From contig NZ_CP083952.1 in assembly GCF_006442545.2 (NCBI RefSeq), positions 1-64,000 of the forward strand: a stretch of 64,000 nucleotides of DNA. The letters run 5' to 3'. Within the stretch, counting starts at the first letter, position 1. Every line of letters starts with the position of its first letter. Both the position numbers and the translations under genes were made by a program. Source of the DNA: Mesorhizobium sp. B2-1-8. GTDB lineage: Bacteria; Pseudomonadota; Alphaproteobacteria; Rhizobiales; Rhizobiaceae. The notes under the pieces were generated by a model, which did not search any database, had not been told where the DNA came from, and saw only the letters and a program-made list of their open reading frames with translations. This document shows, in pieces, positions 1-8,722 of the stretch.

Positions 1-1473
1 ATGGCGGTCTCCAGCGACGCGGAACAGAAGTTCGACCGGGTCAAGGCCCAGTTGAAGGCGCGCCTGGGAACCGAAGTCTATTCAAGCTGGTTCGGCCGCA
101 TGAAGGTCGCGGAAGCTTCCAAGGGCATTGTCCGCATCTCCGTGCCCACCGCGTTCCTGCGCTCGTGGATCAACGGCCACTATCACGATCTCATTTCCGA
201 GCTGTGGAAGCACGAGGATCCCGAGCTTCTCAAGATCGAAATCGTCGTGCGCACCGCGACCCGTCAGGGGCGCAGCCAGCCCGAACCGGAATTGGCGCCG
301 GCGCGCAAGATGACGCGGCAGACGCAGACGGCGCTGGCCGCCGGCACCGTCAGCCCAGGCAGGGTCGAGCGGTCTCCCGTGCCGCGTCCGGGTGCGCCGG
401 TCGAGAGCGAGTTCCGCCACAATGTGCTGGGGTCACCGCTTGATCCGCGTTACACGTTCGGCTCCTTCATCGAAGGGCCCTCGAACCGCGTGGCTTTCGC
501 CGCCGCCAAGGCCGTGGCGGAATCTCAATCGAGCGCGGTGCGCTTCAATCCGCTTTTCCTGCATGCCACCGTCGGGCTCGGCAAGACGCATCTCTTGCAG
601 GCCATCGCCGCGGAATCGCTGAAGCAGAATCCGAAGTCGCGCGTCGTCTATCTCACCGCCGAGTATTTCATGTGGCGCTTCGCCACCGCGATCCGCGACA
701 ACAATGCATTGACGCTCAAGGAGCAGCTGCGCGACATCGACCTCCTGATCATCGATGACATGCAGTTCCTGCAGGGCAAGTCGATCCAGCACGAATTCTG
801 CCATCTGATCAACATGCTGCTCGACAGCGCCAAGCAGGTCGTCGTCGCGGCCGACCGGCCACCGTCGGAGCTGGAATCGCTCGAACCGCGGGTCCGTTCG
901 CGCCTCAATGGCGGCGTCGCGCTCGAAATGTCGGCACCCGATTTCGCCATGCGGCTCGGCATGCTCAAACTGCGCTTGGCCACAGCCAGGGTCGACGATG
1001 CGTCGCTCGACATTTCCGAAGAGATCCTCAACCACGTTGCCCGCACCGTGACGGGCAGCGGACGTGAACTGGAAGGCGCCTTCAACCAACTCTTGTTTCG
1101 CCAGTCGTTCGAGCCGCAGATCACCATCGACCGCATCGACGAGATCCTCGGCCACATCTATCGCACGGGCGAACCGAAGCGGGTCCGCATCGAGGACATC
1201 CAGCGCATCGTGGCGCGCCACTACAACGTCTCGAAGACGGAACTCTTGTCCAACCGGCGCACGCGCACCATCGTCAAGCCACGACAGGTCGCCATGTACC
1301 TGTCCAAGGTGATGACGCCGCGCTCGCTGCCGGAGATCGGGCGGCGCTTCGGCGGCCGCGACCACACGACGGTGCTGCACGCCGTGCGCAAGATCGAGGA
1401 CCTTTCCGGCGCCGACAACACACTGGCACAGGAACTGGAATTGCTGAGAAGGCTGATCAACGACCAGGCGTGA
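1..1473 (+). CDS. dnaA: Chromosomal replication initiator protein DnaA
   Basis: Initiator ATPase that binds DnaA boxes and melts the chromosomal origin. It is 490 aa, a normal length. An N-terminal helicase/DnaB-contact domain (about 1-85) is followed by a Pro/Arg-rich linker (about 86-140). The AAA+ domain has Walker A GLGKTH at 192-197 and Walker B IIDDMQF at about 250-256. The C-terminal DNA-binding domain carries the signature DHTTVLHA at about 454-461. The ATG is base 1, so its promoter is outside the window. dnaN and recF follow on the same strand, the classical initiation cluster. Identification is secure. Confidence 0.98.
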   Translation: MAVSSDAEQKFDRVKAQLKARLGTEVYSSWFGRMKVAEASKGIVRISVPTAFLRSWINGHYHDLISELWKHEDPELLKIEIVVRTATRQGRSQPEPELAPARKMTRQTQTALAAGTVSPGRVERSPVPRPGAPVESEFRHNVLGSPLDPRYTFGSFIEGPSNRVAFAAAKAVAESQSSAVRFNPLFLHATVGLGKTHLLQAIAAESLKQNPKSRVVYLTAEYFMWRFATAIRDNNALTLKEQLRDIDLLIIDDMQFLQGKSIQHEFCHLINMLLDSAKQVVVAADRPPSELESLEPRVRSRLNGGVALEMSAPDFAMRLGMLKLRLATARVDDASLDISEEILNHVARTVTGSGRELEGAFNQLLFRQSFEPQITIDRIDEILGHIYRTGEPKRVRIEDIQRIVARHYNVSKTELLSNRRTRTIVKPRQVAMYLSKVMTPRSLPEIGRRFGGRDHTTVLHAVRKIEDLSGADNTLAQELELLRRLINDQA

Positions 1474-1521
1474 CCGGCCGGAAACCGCCCGCTTGCAGGG
1501 TTGGCCAGCGTTATCCCCAGA

Positions 1522-1576
1522 AAGCCCGCGTAACCGGCCCGAACCGGTGGCGCGGGCTTGCGTTCACTGGTTTTTT
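1522..1576 (+). terminator. Possible rho-independent terminator after dnaA
   Basis: A 9-bp perfect inverted repeat, AAGCCCGCG (1522-1530) with CGCGGGCTT (1551-1559), encloses an inner ACCGG/CCGGT stem. A run of six T starts at 1571, about 11 bases after the stem. The gap before the T tract weakens the call. It lies in the 200-bp dnaA-dnaN gap. Confidence 0.4.
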
Positions 1577-1673
1577 CCTGTCAGTTTGCGTAGATTCTGA
1601 AGCCTGTTCAGACCTTTTGCGGGGCGCCGTCAGCCGGAGACCCGTTCATTCATTCAAGCGAGCCTGTTTCGTC

Positions 1674-2792
1674 ATGCGTGTTATCCTGGAACGGTCAAAT
1701 CTCCTGAAGTCGCTCAACCACGTGCACCGCGTGGTCGAACGGCGCAACACCATACCGATCCTGTCCAACGTGCTGCTCAGCGCCGAAGGCGCCAGCCTCG
1801 AAATGAAGGCCACCGACCTCGACCTGGAGGTGACGGAAGCGACGCCCGCCAAAGTCGAGCGCGGCGGCGCGACGACGGTGCCCGCGCACCTGCTCTACGA
1901 CATCGTGCGCAAGCTTTCCGACGGCGCCGAGGTGATGCTGAAGACGGATGAGGACGGCAACGCCATGACGGTGACGTCGGGCCGCTCGAGCTTCCGCCTG
2001 CAGTGCCTGCCGCAATCCGACTTTCCCGAGCTTTCGGCCGGATCCTTCTCGCATATCTTCCGTCTCGACTCGGTGGCGCTGAAGGGCCTGATCGAGAAGA
2101 CGCAGTTCGCCATCTCCACCGAGGAGACGCGCTACTATCTCAACGGCATCTACCTGCACACGCATGAAGTCGGCGGCAAGCTGAAGCTGCGCTCGGTGGC
2201 GACCGACGGCCATCGCCTGGCGCGAGCCGAGATCGACGCGCCGGCTGGCTCCGAGGGCATGCCTGGCATCATCATTCCGCGCAAGACGGTGAGCGAACTG
2301 CAGAAGCTGGTCGACGATCCGGATGTCGCCGTGACCACCGAACTGTCCGACACCAAGATCCGCTTCACCATCGGCAGCGTCGTCCTGACCTCGAAGCTGA
2401 TCGACGGCACCTTCCCGGACTATCAGCGGGTCATTCCGACCGGCAACGACAAGAAGCTGATCCTCGACCGCCAGAGCTTCGCGGCCGCGGTCGACCGCGT
2501 CTCGACCATCTCTTCCGAACGCGGCCGCGCTGTGAAGCTTTCGATCAGCGAAGGCCAGGTGACGCTTGCCGTCAACAATCCGGATTCGGGCAGCGCAACG
2601 GAAGAACTGGCGGCCGACTATTCGTCCGACCCGATCGAGATCGGATTCAACGCGAAATATCTACTCGATGTCGCCGCGCAGCTGACCGGCACGGAAGCCA
2701 AATTCATGCTCGCCGATGCGGGTTCGCCAACGCTGATCCACGACATGGCCGACGAGACCGCGCTTTACGTGCTGATGCCGATGCGGGTATAG
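1674..2792 (+). CDS. dnaN: DNA polymerase III subunit beta (sliding clamp)
   Basis: Ring-shaped processivity clamp for DNA polymerase III. The frame is open upstream, but the protein that matches the family starts at the ATG at 1674 (MRVILERSNLLKSLNHVHRV) and is 372 aa, the usual clamp length. The upstream part of the frame has no clamp similarity and overlaps the dnaA-dnaN spacer. Three clamp folds are expected. The C-terminus ends in LMPMRV, close to the canonical clamp ending (M-P-M-R). It lies between dnaA and recF on the same strand. Confidence 0.97.
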   Translation: MRVILERSNLLKSLNHVHRVVERRNTIPILSNVLLSAEGASLEMKATDLDLEVTEATPAKVERGGATTVPAHLLYDIVRKLSDGAEVMLKTDEDGNAMTVTSGRSSFRLQCLPQSDFPELSAGSFSHIFRLDSVALKGLIEKTQFAISTEETRYYLNGIYLHTHEVGGKLKLRSVATDGHRLARAEIDAPAGSEGMPGIIIPRKTVSELQKLVDDPDVAVTTELSDTKIRFTIGSVVLTSKLIDGTFPDYQRVIPTGNDKKLILDRQSFAAAVDRVSTISSERGRAVKLSISEGQVTLAVNNPDSGSATEELAADYSSDPIEIGFNAKYLLDVAAQLTGTEAKFMLADAGSPTLIHDMADETALYVLMPMRV

Positions 2793-2862
2793 CCGGCGCG
2801 GCGTCGCCTGACGATACGACCGGCGGGCATTGGTTGCGGTGACTTCCACAGGCGGATAGCGG

Positions 2863-4002
2863 TTGCCGGCACAAACCCACATAAGTAAGCTTACGCTTAC
2901 CAATTTTCGCAATTATGCGACCCTGGCGATAGATGTTGCTCCGGGCGCCGTGGTCTTTTCCGGCGACAATGGTGCCGGCAAGACCAATCTCCTCGAAGCG
3001 ATCTCCTTTTTGACGCCGGGGCGCGGATTGCGCCGCGCACCTTACGGGGATGTGGCACGTGAGGGTGGCGATGGCGGTTTTGCCCTGCATGCCCGACTCG
3101 ACGGACCTGACGGCGAGGTCGAGATCGGCACGGGCATCTCCGGGGGCGACACGGCGGAGAGCGGCAGGCGGGTGCGTATAAATGGAGCCGCCGCCCGGGC
3201 CGAGGACATGCTGGAATGGCTGCGGGTCGTGTGGCTGACGCCGGCGATGGATTCGTTGTTCACCGGACCGGCCGCGGATCGCCGGCGCTTTCTCGACCGG
3301 CTGGTGCTGGCGATCGATCCCGGACACGGCCAGCGTGCGCTCGACTACGAGAAGGCGATGCGTGGCCGTAACCGTTTGCTGACGGAAGGCTCACGAGATA
3401 TCGGCTGGTTCGAGGCGATAGAGACACAGATGGCGGAGACCGGCGTGGCGATCGCCGCAGCGCGCTCCGAGATGGTGCGGCTGCTGGCCGCCATGATCGG
3501 CAGGCTGCCCGACACAGGGCCGTTTCCGCAGGCCGATATCGGCCTTTCGGGTGACCTGGAGGCCGAGATTGCCGGTGCACCGGCGGTCGATGTCGAGGAG
3601 CGGTTCCGGCGGGCGCTTGCCGATGGCCGAGACCGTGACCGTGCCGCCGGACGCACCCTCGAAGGGCCGCACCGTTCAGACCTCGTGGTCCGGCACCGGC
3701 CCAAGGCGATGCCGGCCGAACTCTGCTCGACCGGCGAACAAAAGGCACTGCTGGTCGGCATCGTGCTGTCGCATGCCCGGCTGACCGGCGAAATGTCCGG
3801 CCTGACGCCGATCCTGCTGCTCGACGAGATCGCGGCGCACCTCGATGGCGGTCGGCGCGCGGCACTGTTTTCGATCCTGGAGGACCTGAACTGCCAGGCT
3901 TTCATGACGGGAACCGATGCGGCGCTGTTTTCCAGCCTGCATGGCCGCGCGCAGTTCCTGACGGTCGACCACGGCATGGTTGGGCCAACCGAAGACCCCT
4001 GA
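2863..4002 (+). CDS. recF: DNA replication and repair protein RecF
   Basis: SMC-like ATPase that helps load RecA at single-stranded gaps. 379 aa. It has Walker A GDNGAGKTNLLEA near residues 38-50, the ABC-type signature STGEQKALL and Walker B ILLLDEIAAHLD near the C-terminus. The start chosen is TTG at 2863 because it gives the family N-terminus (PAQTHISKLTLTNFRNYA); no ATG fits before the conserved FRNY motif. It follows dnaN after 70 bp. Function is clear; the exact start is slightly uncertain. Confidence 0.94.
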   Translation: MPAQTHISKLTLTNFRNYATLAIDVAPGAVVFSGDNGAGKTNLLEAISFLTPGRGLRRAPYGDVAREGGDGGFALHARLDGPDGEVEIGTGISGGDTAESGRRVRINGAAARAEDMLEWLRVVWLTPAMDSLFTGPAADRRRFLDRLVLAIDPGHGQRALDYEKAMRGRNRLLTEGSRDIGWFEAIETQMAETGVAIAAARSEMVRLLAAMIGRLPDTGPFPQADIGLSGDLEAEIAGAPAVDVEERFRRALADGRDRDRAAGRTLEGPHRSDLVVRHRPKAMPAELCSTGEQKALLVGIVLSHARLTGEMSGLTPILLLDEIAAHLDGGRRAALFSILEDLNCQAFMTGTDAALFSSLHGRAQFLTVDHGMVGPTEDP

Positions 4003-4033
4003 CAAGGTTTTTCGACCGTTATATGGTCCTGAT

Positions 4034-4786
4034 ATGACCACTGCGCTCACCGCCGACGAGATCGAACGCTATGCCCGCCACATCGTGCTGCCGGAGGTCG
4101 GCGGCGCGGGCCAGCAGAAGCTCAAGCAGGCGCGGGTCCTGGTCATCGGCGCCGGCGGGCTCGGTGCACCGGTGCTTGAATATCTCGCCGCGGCCGGCGT
4201 CGGCACGCTCGGCATTGTCGACGACGACACAGTTTCGCTCTCCAACCTGCAACGCCAGGTCATCCATGGCACCGATACGATCGGCATGCTGAAAACCCAG
4301 AGCGCCGGGGCGGCGATCACCCGCATCAATCCCAACATATCAGTCGAAACGCACACATTCCGGCTGACCGCGGAGAACGCCCCCGCCCTCGTCGCCAAGT
4401 ACGACATCGTCGTCGATGGGTCCGACAATTTCGAGACGCGTTATGTGGTGGCCGATGCATGCGCGGCCGAAGGGAGACCGCTGGTGCATGCAGCCGTCGG
4501 ACGTTTCGACGGCTCGGTGACCGTGCTGAAGCCTTTTGAAAGCGGCAGCGACGGCAAGCCGAACCCGAGCTATCGGGATCTGTTTCCCGAAGCACCGCCG
4601 CCGGGCCTGGTGGCGTCCTGTGCCGAGGCCGGGGTGCTGGGCGCATTGACCGGGGTCATCGGCACGTTGCAAGCGATGGAGGCGATCAAGCTGATCACCG
4701 GCATAGGCGAGCCGCTGATCGGCCGGCTGCTGCTCTATGATGCGCTGGCCGCGCGCTTCGAGACTATCCGCTACAAGAGACGCTGA
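4034..4786 (+). CDS. moeB: MoeB/ThiF/HesA-family sulfur-carrier adenylyltransferase
   Basis: Probably activates the C-terminal Gly-Gly of a ubiquitin-like sulfur carrier (MoaD or ThiS) with ATP. 250 aa from the ATG at 4034. It has the nucleotide-binding loop GAGGLGAPVLEYL, the N-L-Q-R-Q loop (SNLQRQVIHG) and a Cys in ASCAEAGVLG, the region of the catalytic loop. The two CxxC zinc pairs of E. coli MoeB are missing: the segment aligning with YRCLF reads YRDLF and the C-terminus ends IRYKRR without cysteines. No thiS or moaD gene is adjacent, so ThiF versus MoeB is unresolved. The acetyltransferase gene starts 2 bp downstream. Confidence 0.85.
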   Translation: MTTALTADEIERYARHIVLPEVGGAGQQKLKQARVLVIGAGGLGAPVLEYLAAAGVGTLGIVDDDTVSLSNLQRQVIHGTDTIGMLKTQSAGAAITRINPNISVETHTFRLTAENAPALVAKYDIVVDGSDNFETRYVVADACAAEGRPLVHAAVGRFDGSVTVLKPFESGSDGKPNPSYRDLFPEAPPPGLVASCAEAGVLGALTGVIGTLQAMEAIKLITGIGEPLIGRLLLYDALAARFETIRYKRR

Positions 4787-4788
4787 CC

Positions 4789-5274
4789 TTGGAACAATGC
4801 CGTGTTTCGATCACCCGGATCCCCGCCGATTTCGGCCGCTGGGGCGATGTGCTTACCCTCATCACGCGTGCCTTCGCCTTCATGGACGGCATCATCGACC
4901 CGCCGTCGTCGGCTCACCTGCTCACAGTCGATGCGCTGCGCGCCAAGGCCCTGCGGGAGACAGGCTTTCTGGCACTCGACGGCGACAGGATCGTCGGCTG
5001 CGTTTTTGCTCTCGAAAGGGCTGACGGCTTTTATTTCGGCAAGCTCGCCGTCGCCCCGGACCTCCAGGGGCAAGGCATTGGCCGGCGGCTGATGCAAGCG
5101 GCCGAGGATCTGGCCCGCAGCCGCGGCAAGGCGGCCATCGAGCTCGAGACTAGGATCGAGCTCACCGCCAACCATGCCGCCTTTGCACGGCTCGGCTTTC
5201 ATGAGACCGAACGGACGGCGCATGAGGGCTATGACAGGCCGACCTCCATCACCATGCGCAAAACGATCTCGTAA
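4789..5274 (+). CDS. GNAT-family N-acetyltransferase
   Basis: A 161-aa acetyl-CoA-dependent acetyltransferase of unknown substrate. The GNAT fold is shown by the acetyl-CoA loop LAVAPDLQGQGIGRRLMQAA (about 86-105) and the later strand AAFARLGFHET. The start is TTG at 4789, two bases after the preceding stop, suggesting translational coupling to the MoeB-like gene. The coupling says nothing firm about substrate. Confidence 0.8.
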   Translation: MEQCRVSITRIPADFGRWGDVLTLITRAFAFMDGIIDPPSSAHLLTVDALRAKALRETGFLALDGDRIVGCVFALERADGFYFGKLAVAPDLQGQGIGRRLMQAAEDLARSRGKAAIELETRIELTANHAAFARLGFHETERTAHEGYDRPTSITMRKTIS

Positions 5275-5299
5275 ACGGCGAGCCGAGCCCTGGAAGGTT

Positions 5300-6301
5300 T
5301 CAGGTTCTGAGTGGCAGCACGCGGTCCGGCGGGCGATGGCCGTCGACGAAGGCGCGGATGTTGATGATGACCTTCTCGCCCATGTCGATACGGCCCTCGA
5401 GCGTGGCCGAGCCCATATGCGGCAGAAGCACGACCTTGTTCCTGGCGGCGAGCTTCAAGAGCTTGCCGTTCAGGGCCGGCTCGTGTTCGTAGACGTCGAG
5501 GCCGGCACCGGCGATCTTGCCGTCCTGGATCAGCTTGACCAGCGCTTCTTCATCGATGATATCGCCGCGGGCGGTGTTGACGATATAAGCGGTCGGCTGC
5601 AGCAGCGCCAGCCGCCGTGCCGACAGAAGATGGAAGGTCGCCGGCGTCGACGGACAATTGACCGAGATGATGTCCATGCGGGCCAGCATCTGGTCGAGAC
5701 TCTCCCAATAGGTCGCCTCCAGACCGTCCTCGACCGCCGGCAGCACGCGATGCCGGTTGTGATAGTGGATGGATAGGCCGAAAGCCTTGGCCCGCCGGGC
5801 AACGGCCGTGCCGATGCGGCCCATGCCGACAATGCCGAGCCGCTTGCCCCAGATGCGCCGGCCAAGCATCCACGTCGGCGACCAGCCGGCCCATTTCTTG
5901 TCGCCGGTAAGCACGCTGGCGCCTTCGGCCAACCGGCGCGGCACCGCAAGCATCAGCGCCATGGTCATGTCGGCGGTATCTTCGGTGAGCACATTGGGCG
6001 TGTTGGTGACCGTGATGCCTCTCTTGGCCGCCGCCGTCACGTCGATCTTGTCGACGCCATTGCCGAAATTGGCGATCAGCTTGAGGTTGTCGCCGGCCTG
6101 GGCGATCAGCGCGGCATCGATCTGGTCGGTCACGGTCGGTACCAGCACGTCGGCTTCCTTGACCGCTGCGACCAGTTCCGGCTGCGTCATCGGCCTGTCC
6201 TCGACATTCAGCCTTGCGTCGAACAGTTCGCGCATGCGGGTCTCGACCGGGTCGGGCAGCTTTCGCGTGATGACTACGAGAGGCTTCTTTTTGCCTGGCA
6301 T
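5300..6301 (-). CDS. D-isomer-specific 2-hydroxyacid dehydrogenase (glyoxylate/hydroxypyruvate reductase-like)
   Basis: NAD(P)-dependent oxidoreductase, 333 aa from the ATG at 6301 (MPGKKKPLVVITRKLPDPVE). The Rossmann motif is GMGRIGTAVARRAKAFG. The catalytic elements are Arg in NTARGDIIDEEAL, Glu in the segment that follows, and His in LLPHMGSATLEGR, the usual Arg-Glu-His triad. The sequence style is that of the D-glycerate dehydrogenase/glyoxylate reductase branch, but substrate cannot be read from the sequence. It is convergent with the acetyltransferase gene and divergent from the SH3 protein gene. Confidence 0.88.
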   Translation of the reverse strand: MPGKKKPLVVITRKLPDPVETRMRELFDARLNVEDRPMTQPELVAAVKEADVLVPTVTDQIDAALIAQAGDNLKLIANFGNGVDKIDVTAAAKRGITVTNTPNVLTEDTADMTMALMLAVPRRLAEGASVLTGDKKWAGWSPTWMLGRRIWGKRLGIVGMGRIGTAVARRAKAFGLSIHYHNRHRVLPAVEDGLEATYWESLDQMLARMDIISVNCPSTPATFHLLSARRLALLQPTAYIVNTARGDIIDEEALVKLIQDGKIAGAGLDVYEHEPALNGKLLKLAARNKVVLLPHMGSATLEGRIDMGEKVIINIRAFVDGHRPPDRVLPLRT

Positions 6302-6449
6302 TGTTTCCCTCGTTGAGACCTCTTTAACCAAGACCGGCGAAACTGAAAGCTGGTCGCGGCAGCCGATTTACCCATGTAACAAGCGGTGCCGCCGAAGACA
6401 AAGAAAAAGGGGTGCCGCAGCCGTCGGGCCGGCGCCGAAAGGAACGAAA

Positions 6450-7010
6450 GTGTCTGGTTTCGCGTCGCTTCGCCTGGCCTTCAGCGCAGCATTTCTCGGC
6501 GCTTTCCTCTATTCTCCGCTTGCCGGCGCGCAGAGCGCGGCCGCCCCTGCCCAGAGCGCCATCACGCTCGGACCGAGCGGCCTGCCGCTGCCGCGATTCG
6601 TCAGCCTGAAATCCGGCCGCGTCAACTCGCGCGTCGGCCCCGGCGCCAACTATTCGGTCGACTGGATGTATATGAAGGCTGGCCTGCCGATGGAAATCAT
6701 CCAGGAGTTCGATACGTGGCGGCGTGTGCGCGACGCCGATGGCTCGGAAGGATGGATCAACCAGTCGCTGCTGTCGGGCCGGCGCACGGCGATCATCGCG
6801 CCCTGGCAGCGCGGCAAGGGCGGCCAGGTCAATCTTCTGAAAGGTCCCGACAAGGATGCAAGGGTGGTGGCGATCGTCGAACCCGGCGTGATGGGCACGA
6901 TCAAGTCCTGCGACGGCCAGTGGTGCGAAATGACGCTCGACGGCCACACCGGCTGGCTTGCCCAGTCGGTCGTCTGGGGTGCTTATCCGGGCGAGCGGGT
7001 CAAGGACTGA
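6450..7010 (+). CDS. Exported SH3-domain protein
   Basis: 186 aa from a GTG at 6450, preceded by a GGAACG ribosome-binding stretch. The N-terminus is a Sec signal peptide (hydrophobic LAFSAAFLGAFLYSPLAGA, cleavage about residue 26). Two bacterial SH3-like repeats follow: one with VNSRVGPGANYSVDW and WRRVRDADGSEGWI, the second with VNLLKGPDKDARVVA and WCEMTLDGHTGWL. Such proteins usually bind peptidoglycan or other envelope components; the ligand is unknown. Its 3' end overlaps the convergent DUF4260 gene by 11 bp. Confidence 0.82.
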   Translation: MSGFASLRLAFSAAFLGAFLYSPLAGAQSAAAPAQSAITLGPSGLPLPRFVSLKSGRVNSRVGPGANYSVDWMYMKAGLPMEIIQEFDTWRRVRDADGSEGWINQSLLSGRRTAIIAPWQRGKGGQVNLLKGPDKDARVVAIVEPGVMGTIKSCDGQWCEMTLDGHTGWLAQSVVWGAYPGERVKD

Positions 7011-7380
7011 ACGTTTCGCGTTTGCGCCCGATGGGGCCAAGATGGGTGTCCTGAAACCCTGTCGACAGCTTCAGGCCGTAGCCGAGTGCACGGTCGATTG
7101 CGATATGGGCGATCCAGATCAGTGCGATGGCGCTGCCGACCGCACTGCCGGCGAGATGCCCGGCAAGCAGCAGAAGCACAGGTACGATCAGAATGTGCAA
7201 GGCGTTGTAGGCAATGGCGCCGATGCGCGGGCCACCGAGATAACCCAGCATCGACAGGTCCGGTGCCAGGATGAGCAATGCGAAGAACCACCAGGAGACG
7301 CCTGTCGCGCCATAGAAGACGATTGCGGCAACCGCCACGACGGCCCATTCGAGCCGGACTATCCAATCGAGGGACTTCAT
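7000..7380 (-). CDS. DUF4260-type small integral membrane protein
   Basis: 126 aa with about four hydrophobic segments (AVVAVAAIVFYGATGVSWWF, FALLILAPDLSMLGYL, IAYNALHILIVPVLLLL, and AIALIWIAHIAIDRALGYGL) and the family-typical ending GLKLSTGFQDTHLG. The family is uncharacterised and mostly stand-alone. Its start codon lies 5 bp from a degenerate 18-bp tandem repeat (7385-7492) that separates it from irr, so its promoter must lie in or beyond that repeat, or it is read through from irr, which is on the same strand just upstream. Confidence 0.8.
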   Translation of the reverse strand: MKSLDWIVRLEWAVVAVAAIVFYGATGVSWWFFALLILAPDLSMLGYLGGPRIGAIAYNALHILIVPVLLLLAGHLAGSAVGSAIALIWIAHIAIDRALGYGLKLSTGFQDTHLGPIGRKRETFSP

Positions 7381-7384
7381 CCCA

Positions 7385-7492
7385 GACGGATTATTCCGGC
7401 CAGACGGATTATTCCGGCCAGGCCGATTATTCCGGCCCGGCTGATTATTCCAGCATAGCCAATTATTTCGGCCTCGCCGGTCATTCCGGACG
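7385..7492. repeat. Degenerate 18-bp tandem repeat, six units
   Basis: Six head-to-tail units of 18 bp: 7385-7402 and 7403-7420 are identical (gacggattattccggcca). Units at 7421, 7439, 7457 and 7475 diverge progressively but keep the core GATTATTCCGG. The last unit runs into the 3' end of irr and contains its stop codon (TCATT on the plus strand where the others have TTATT). The array occupies the entire irr-DUF4260 spacer. Confidence 0.9.
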
Positions 7493-7930
7493 CTTGGGAC
7501 GGAGCCTCACCACGATATCGACATTGGCTATTTCCATACCCTCGGGCGGGTCCGGCAGATTGGAGACCGTTACCGGACCGTTGGCGATGTCGAAAATCCT
7601 GTTTTCGCCTTCGATATAGAAATGATGGTGGTCGGAGGTGTTGGTGTCGAAATAGGTCTTGGAACCTTCGACGGCGAGGATACGCAGCAGCCCCGCCTGG
7701 GTAAACTGGTGAAGCGCGTTGTAGACGGTGGCCAGCGACACCGGCACGCCGGCGGCCTGCGCCTCCTCGTGCAGTTCCTCAGCCGACAAATGGCGGTCGC
7801 CCTTGGCGAAAAGCAGGTCGGCCAGCGCGATACGCTGACGCGTCGGCCTCAGGCCGGCTTCACGTACCCGCTTGTCCACAGCGACATTTTCCTTCCGGCA
7901 GCCCCGGTCCATCTGGTCTTCCAAGCTCAC
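7481..7930 (-). CDS. irr: Iron response regulator Irr (Fur family)
   Basis: Haem-responsive transcription regulator that binds iron control elements. 149 aa from a GTG at 7930; an ATG at 7912 with GGAAG just upstream is an alternative (143 aa). The N-terminal winged helix includes GLRPTRQRIALADLLF and SLATVYNALHQF. The central motif SDHHHFYIEGENRIFDI carries the triple His typical of Irr rather than Fur. No Cys-Pro haem motif of the Bradyrhizobium type is visible; only one Cys (RGCRKEN) lies near the N-terminus. Divergent from fabA, the usual rhizobial arrangement. A matching Irr-type box is present at 42688-42706. Confidence 0.93.
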   Translation of the reverse strand: MSLEDQMDRGCRKENVAVDKRVREAGLRPTRQRIALADLLFAKGDRHLSAEELHEEAQAAGVPVSLATVYNALHQFTQAGLLRILAVEGSKTYFDTNTSDHHHFYIEGENRIFDIANGPVTVSNLPDPPEGMEIANVDIVVRLRPKRPE

Positions 7931-8154
7931 AGTCCCGCTTCAAGACACGCCCAGAATGGCAAAAAAATGAATGTCTGCCGAAACCGGACCCCTGTTGACA
8001 TATATTCTGTCGCCCGAATGCGATCAATAGCGCGCATTGACCCGGGCAGACTGGCGGGTTAAGCGCAAACGCCGGTTTCCGGCCTGAAACAGATTGTGTT
8101 AGGACACCAACGACAAGGGCGCGCTACCGCCCGGACGATATGGGGAAGAAATTG

Positions 8155-8673
8155 ATGGCGGGTTCGAAATCCAGCTACGACTACGAAGAATTGCTGGCCT
8201 GCGCCCGCGGCGAGCTGTTCGGAGAGGGCAATGCCCAGTTGCCCTACCCGCCGATGCTGATGTTCGACCGTATCACCGAGGTCAGCGAGACCGGCGGCGC
8301 CTTCGACAAGGGTTTCATTCGCGCGGAATTCGATATCAAGCCCGACCTGTGGTTCTTTGCCTGCCATTTCATCGGCAATCCGATCATGCCAGGGTGCCTC
8401 GGCCTGGACGCCCTGTGGCAATTGACGGGCTTTTATCTCGGCTGGCTAGGCGAACCCGGCAAGGGAATGGCGCTGTCGACCGGAGAGGTCAAGTTCAAGG
8501 GCATGGTCACGCCGTCGGTCAAGAAGGTCGAGTATGGCGTGGATTTCAAGCGTGTGATGCGCGGCCGGCTGGTGCTCGGCATCGCCGATGGCTGGATGAA
8601 GGCGGATGGCGAGCCCATATATGCGGCGACAGACCTGAAGGTCGGCCTGTCGAAGCAGTCGGCGGTCGCTTGA
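8155..8673 (+). CDS. fabA: 3-hydroxydecanoyl-ACP dehydratase/isomerase FabA
   Basis: Dehydrates beta-hydroxydecanoyl-ACP and isomerises trans-2- to cis-3-decenoyl-ACP, the branch point for unsaturated fatty acids. 172 aa from the ATG at 8155, exactly the E. coli length. An in-frame ATG at 8140 is possible, but GGGGAAG lies 6-12 bases before 8155. The catalytic His71 (ACHFIGNP) and Asp85 (CLGLDALWQ) match E. coli H70/D84. First gene of a plus-strand fabA-fabB-fabI cluster, divergent from irr. Confidence 0.97.
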   Translation: MAGSKSSYDYEELLACARGELFGEGNAQLPYPPMLMFDRITEVSETGGAFDKGFIRAEFDIKPDLWFFACHFIGNPIMPGCLGLDALWQLTGFYLGWLGEPGKGMALSTGEVKFKGMVTPSVKKVEYGVDFKRVMRGRLVLGIADGWMKADGEPIYAATDLKVGLSKQSAVA

Positions 8674-8722
8674 CCGCAGCCCTGGCCCGCCCATTGGCCA
8701 GTATCCCTGGAAGGAGTTGCGA

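Noticed and set aside
1511..1519. TTATCCCCA, one mismatch from a DnaA box, after dnaA
   Set aside because: A single degenerate copy with no AT-rich region or cluster; not enough to call an origin. In related bacteria the origin is usually near hemE, not dnaA.
1470..1673. N-terminal extension of dnaN
   Set aside because: Open by chance; the clamp family begins at the ATG at 1674, and the extension spans a terminator-like hairpin.
7385..7492. 18-bp repeats as a possible CRISPR array
   Set aside because: Units are directly adjacent with no spacers and there are no cas genes.
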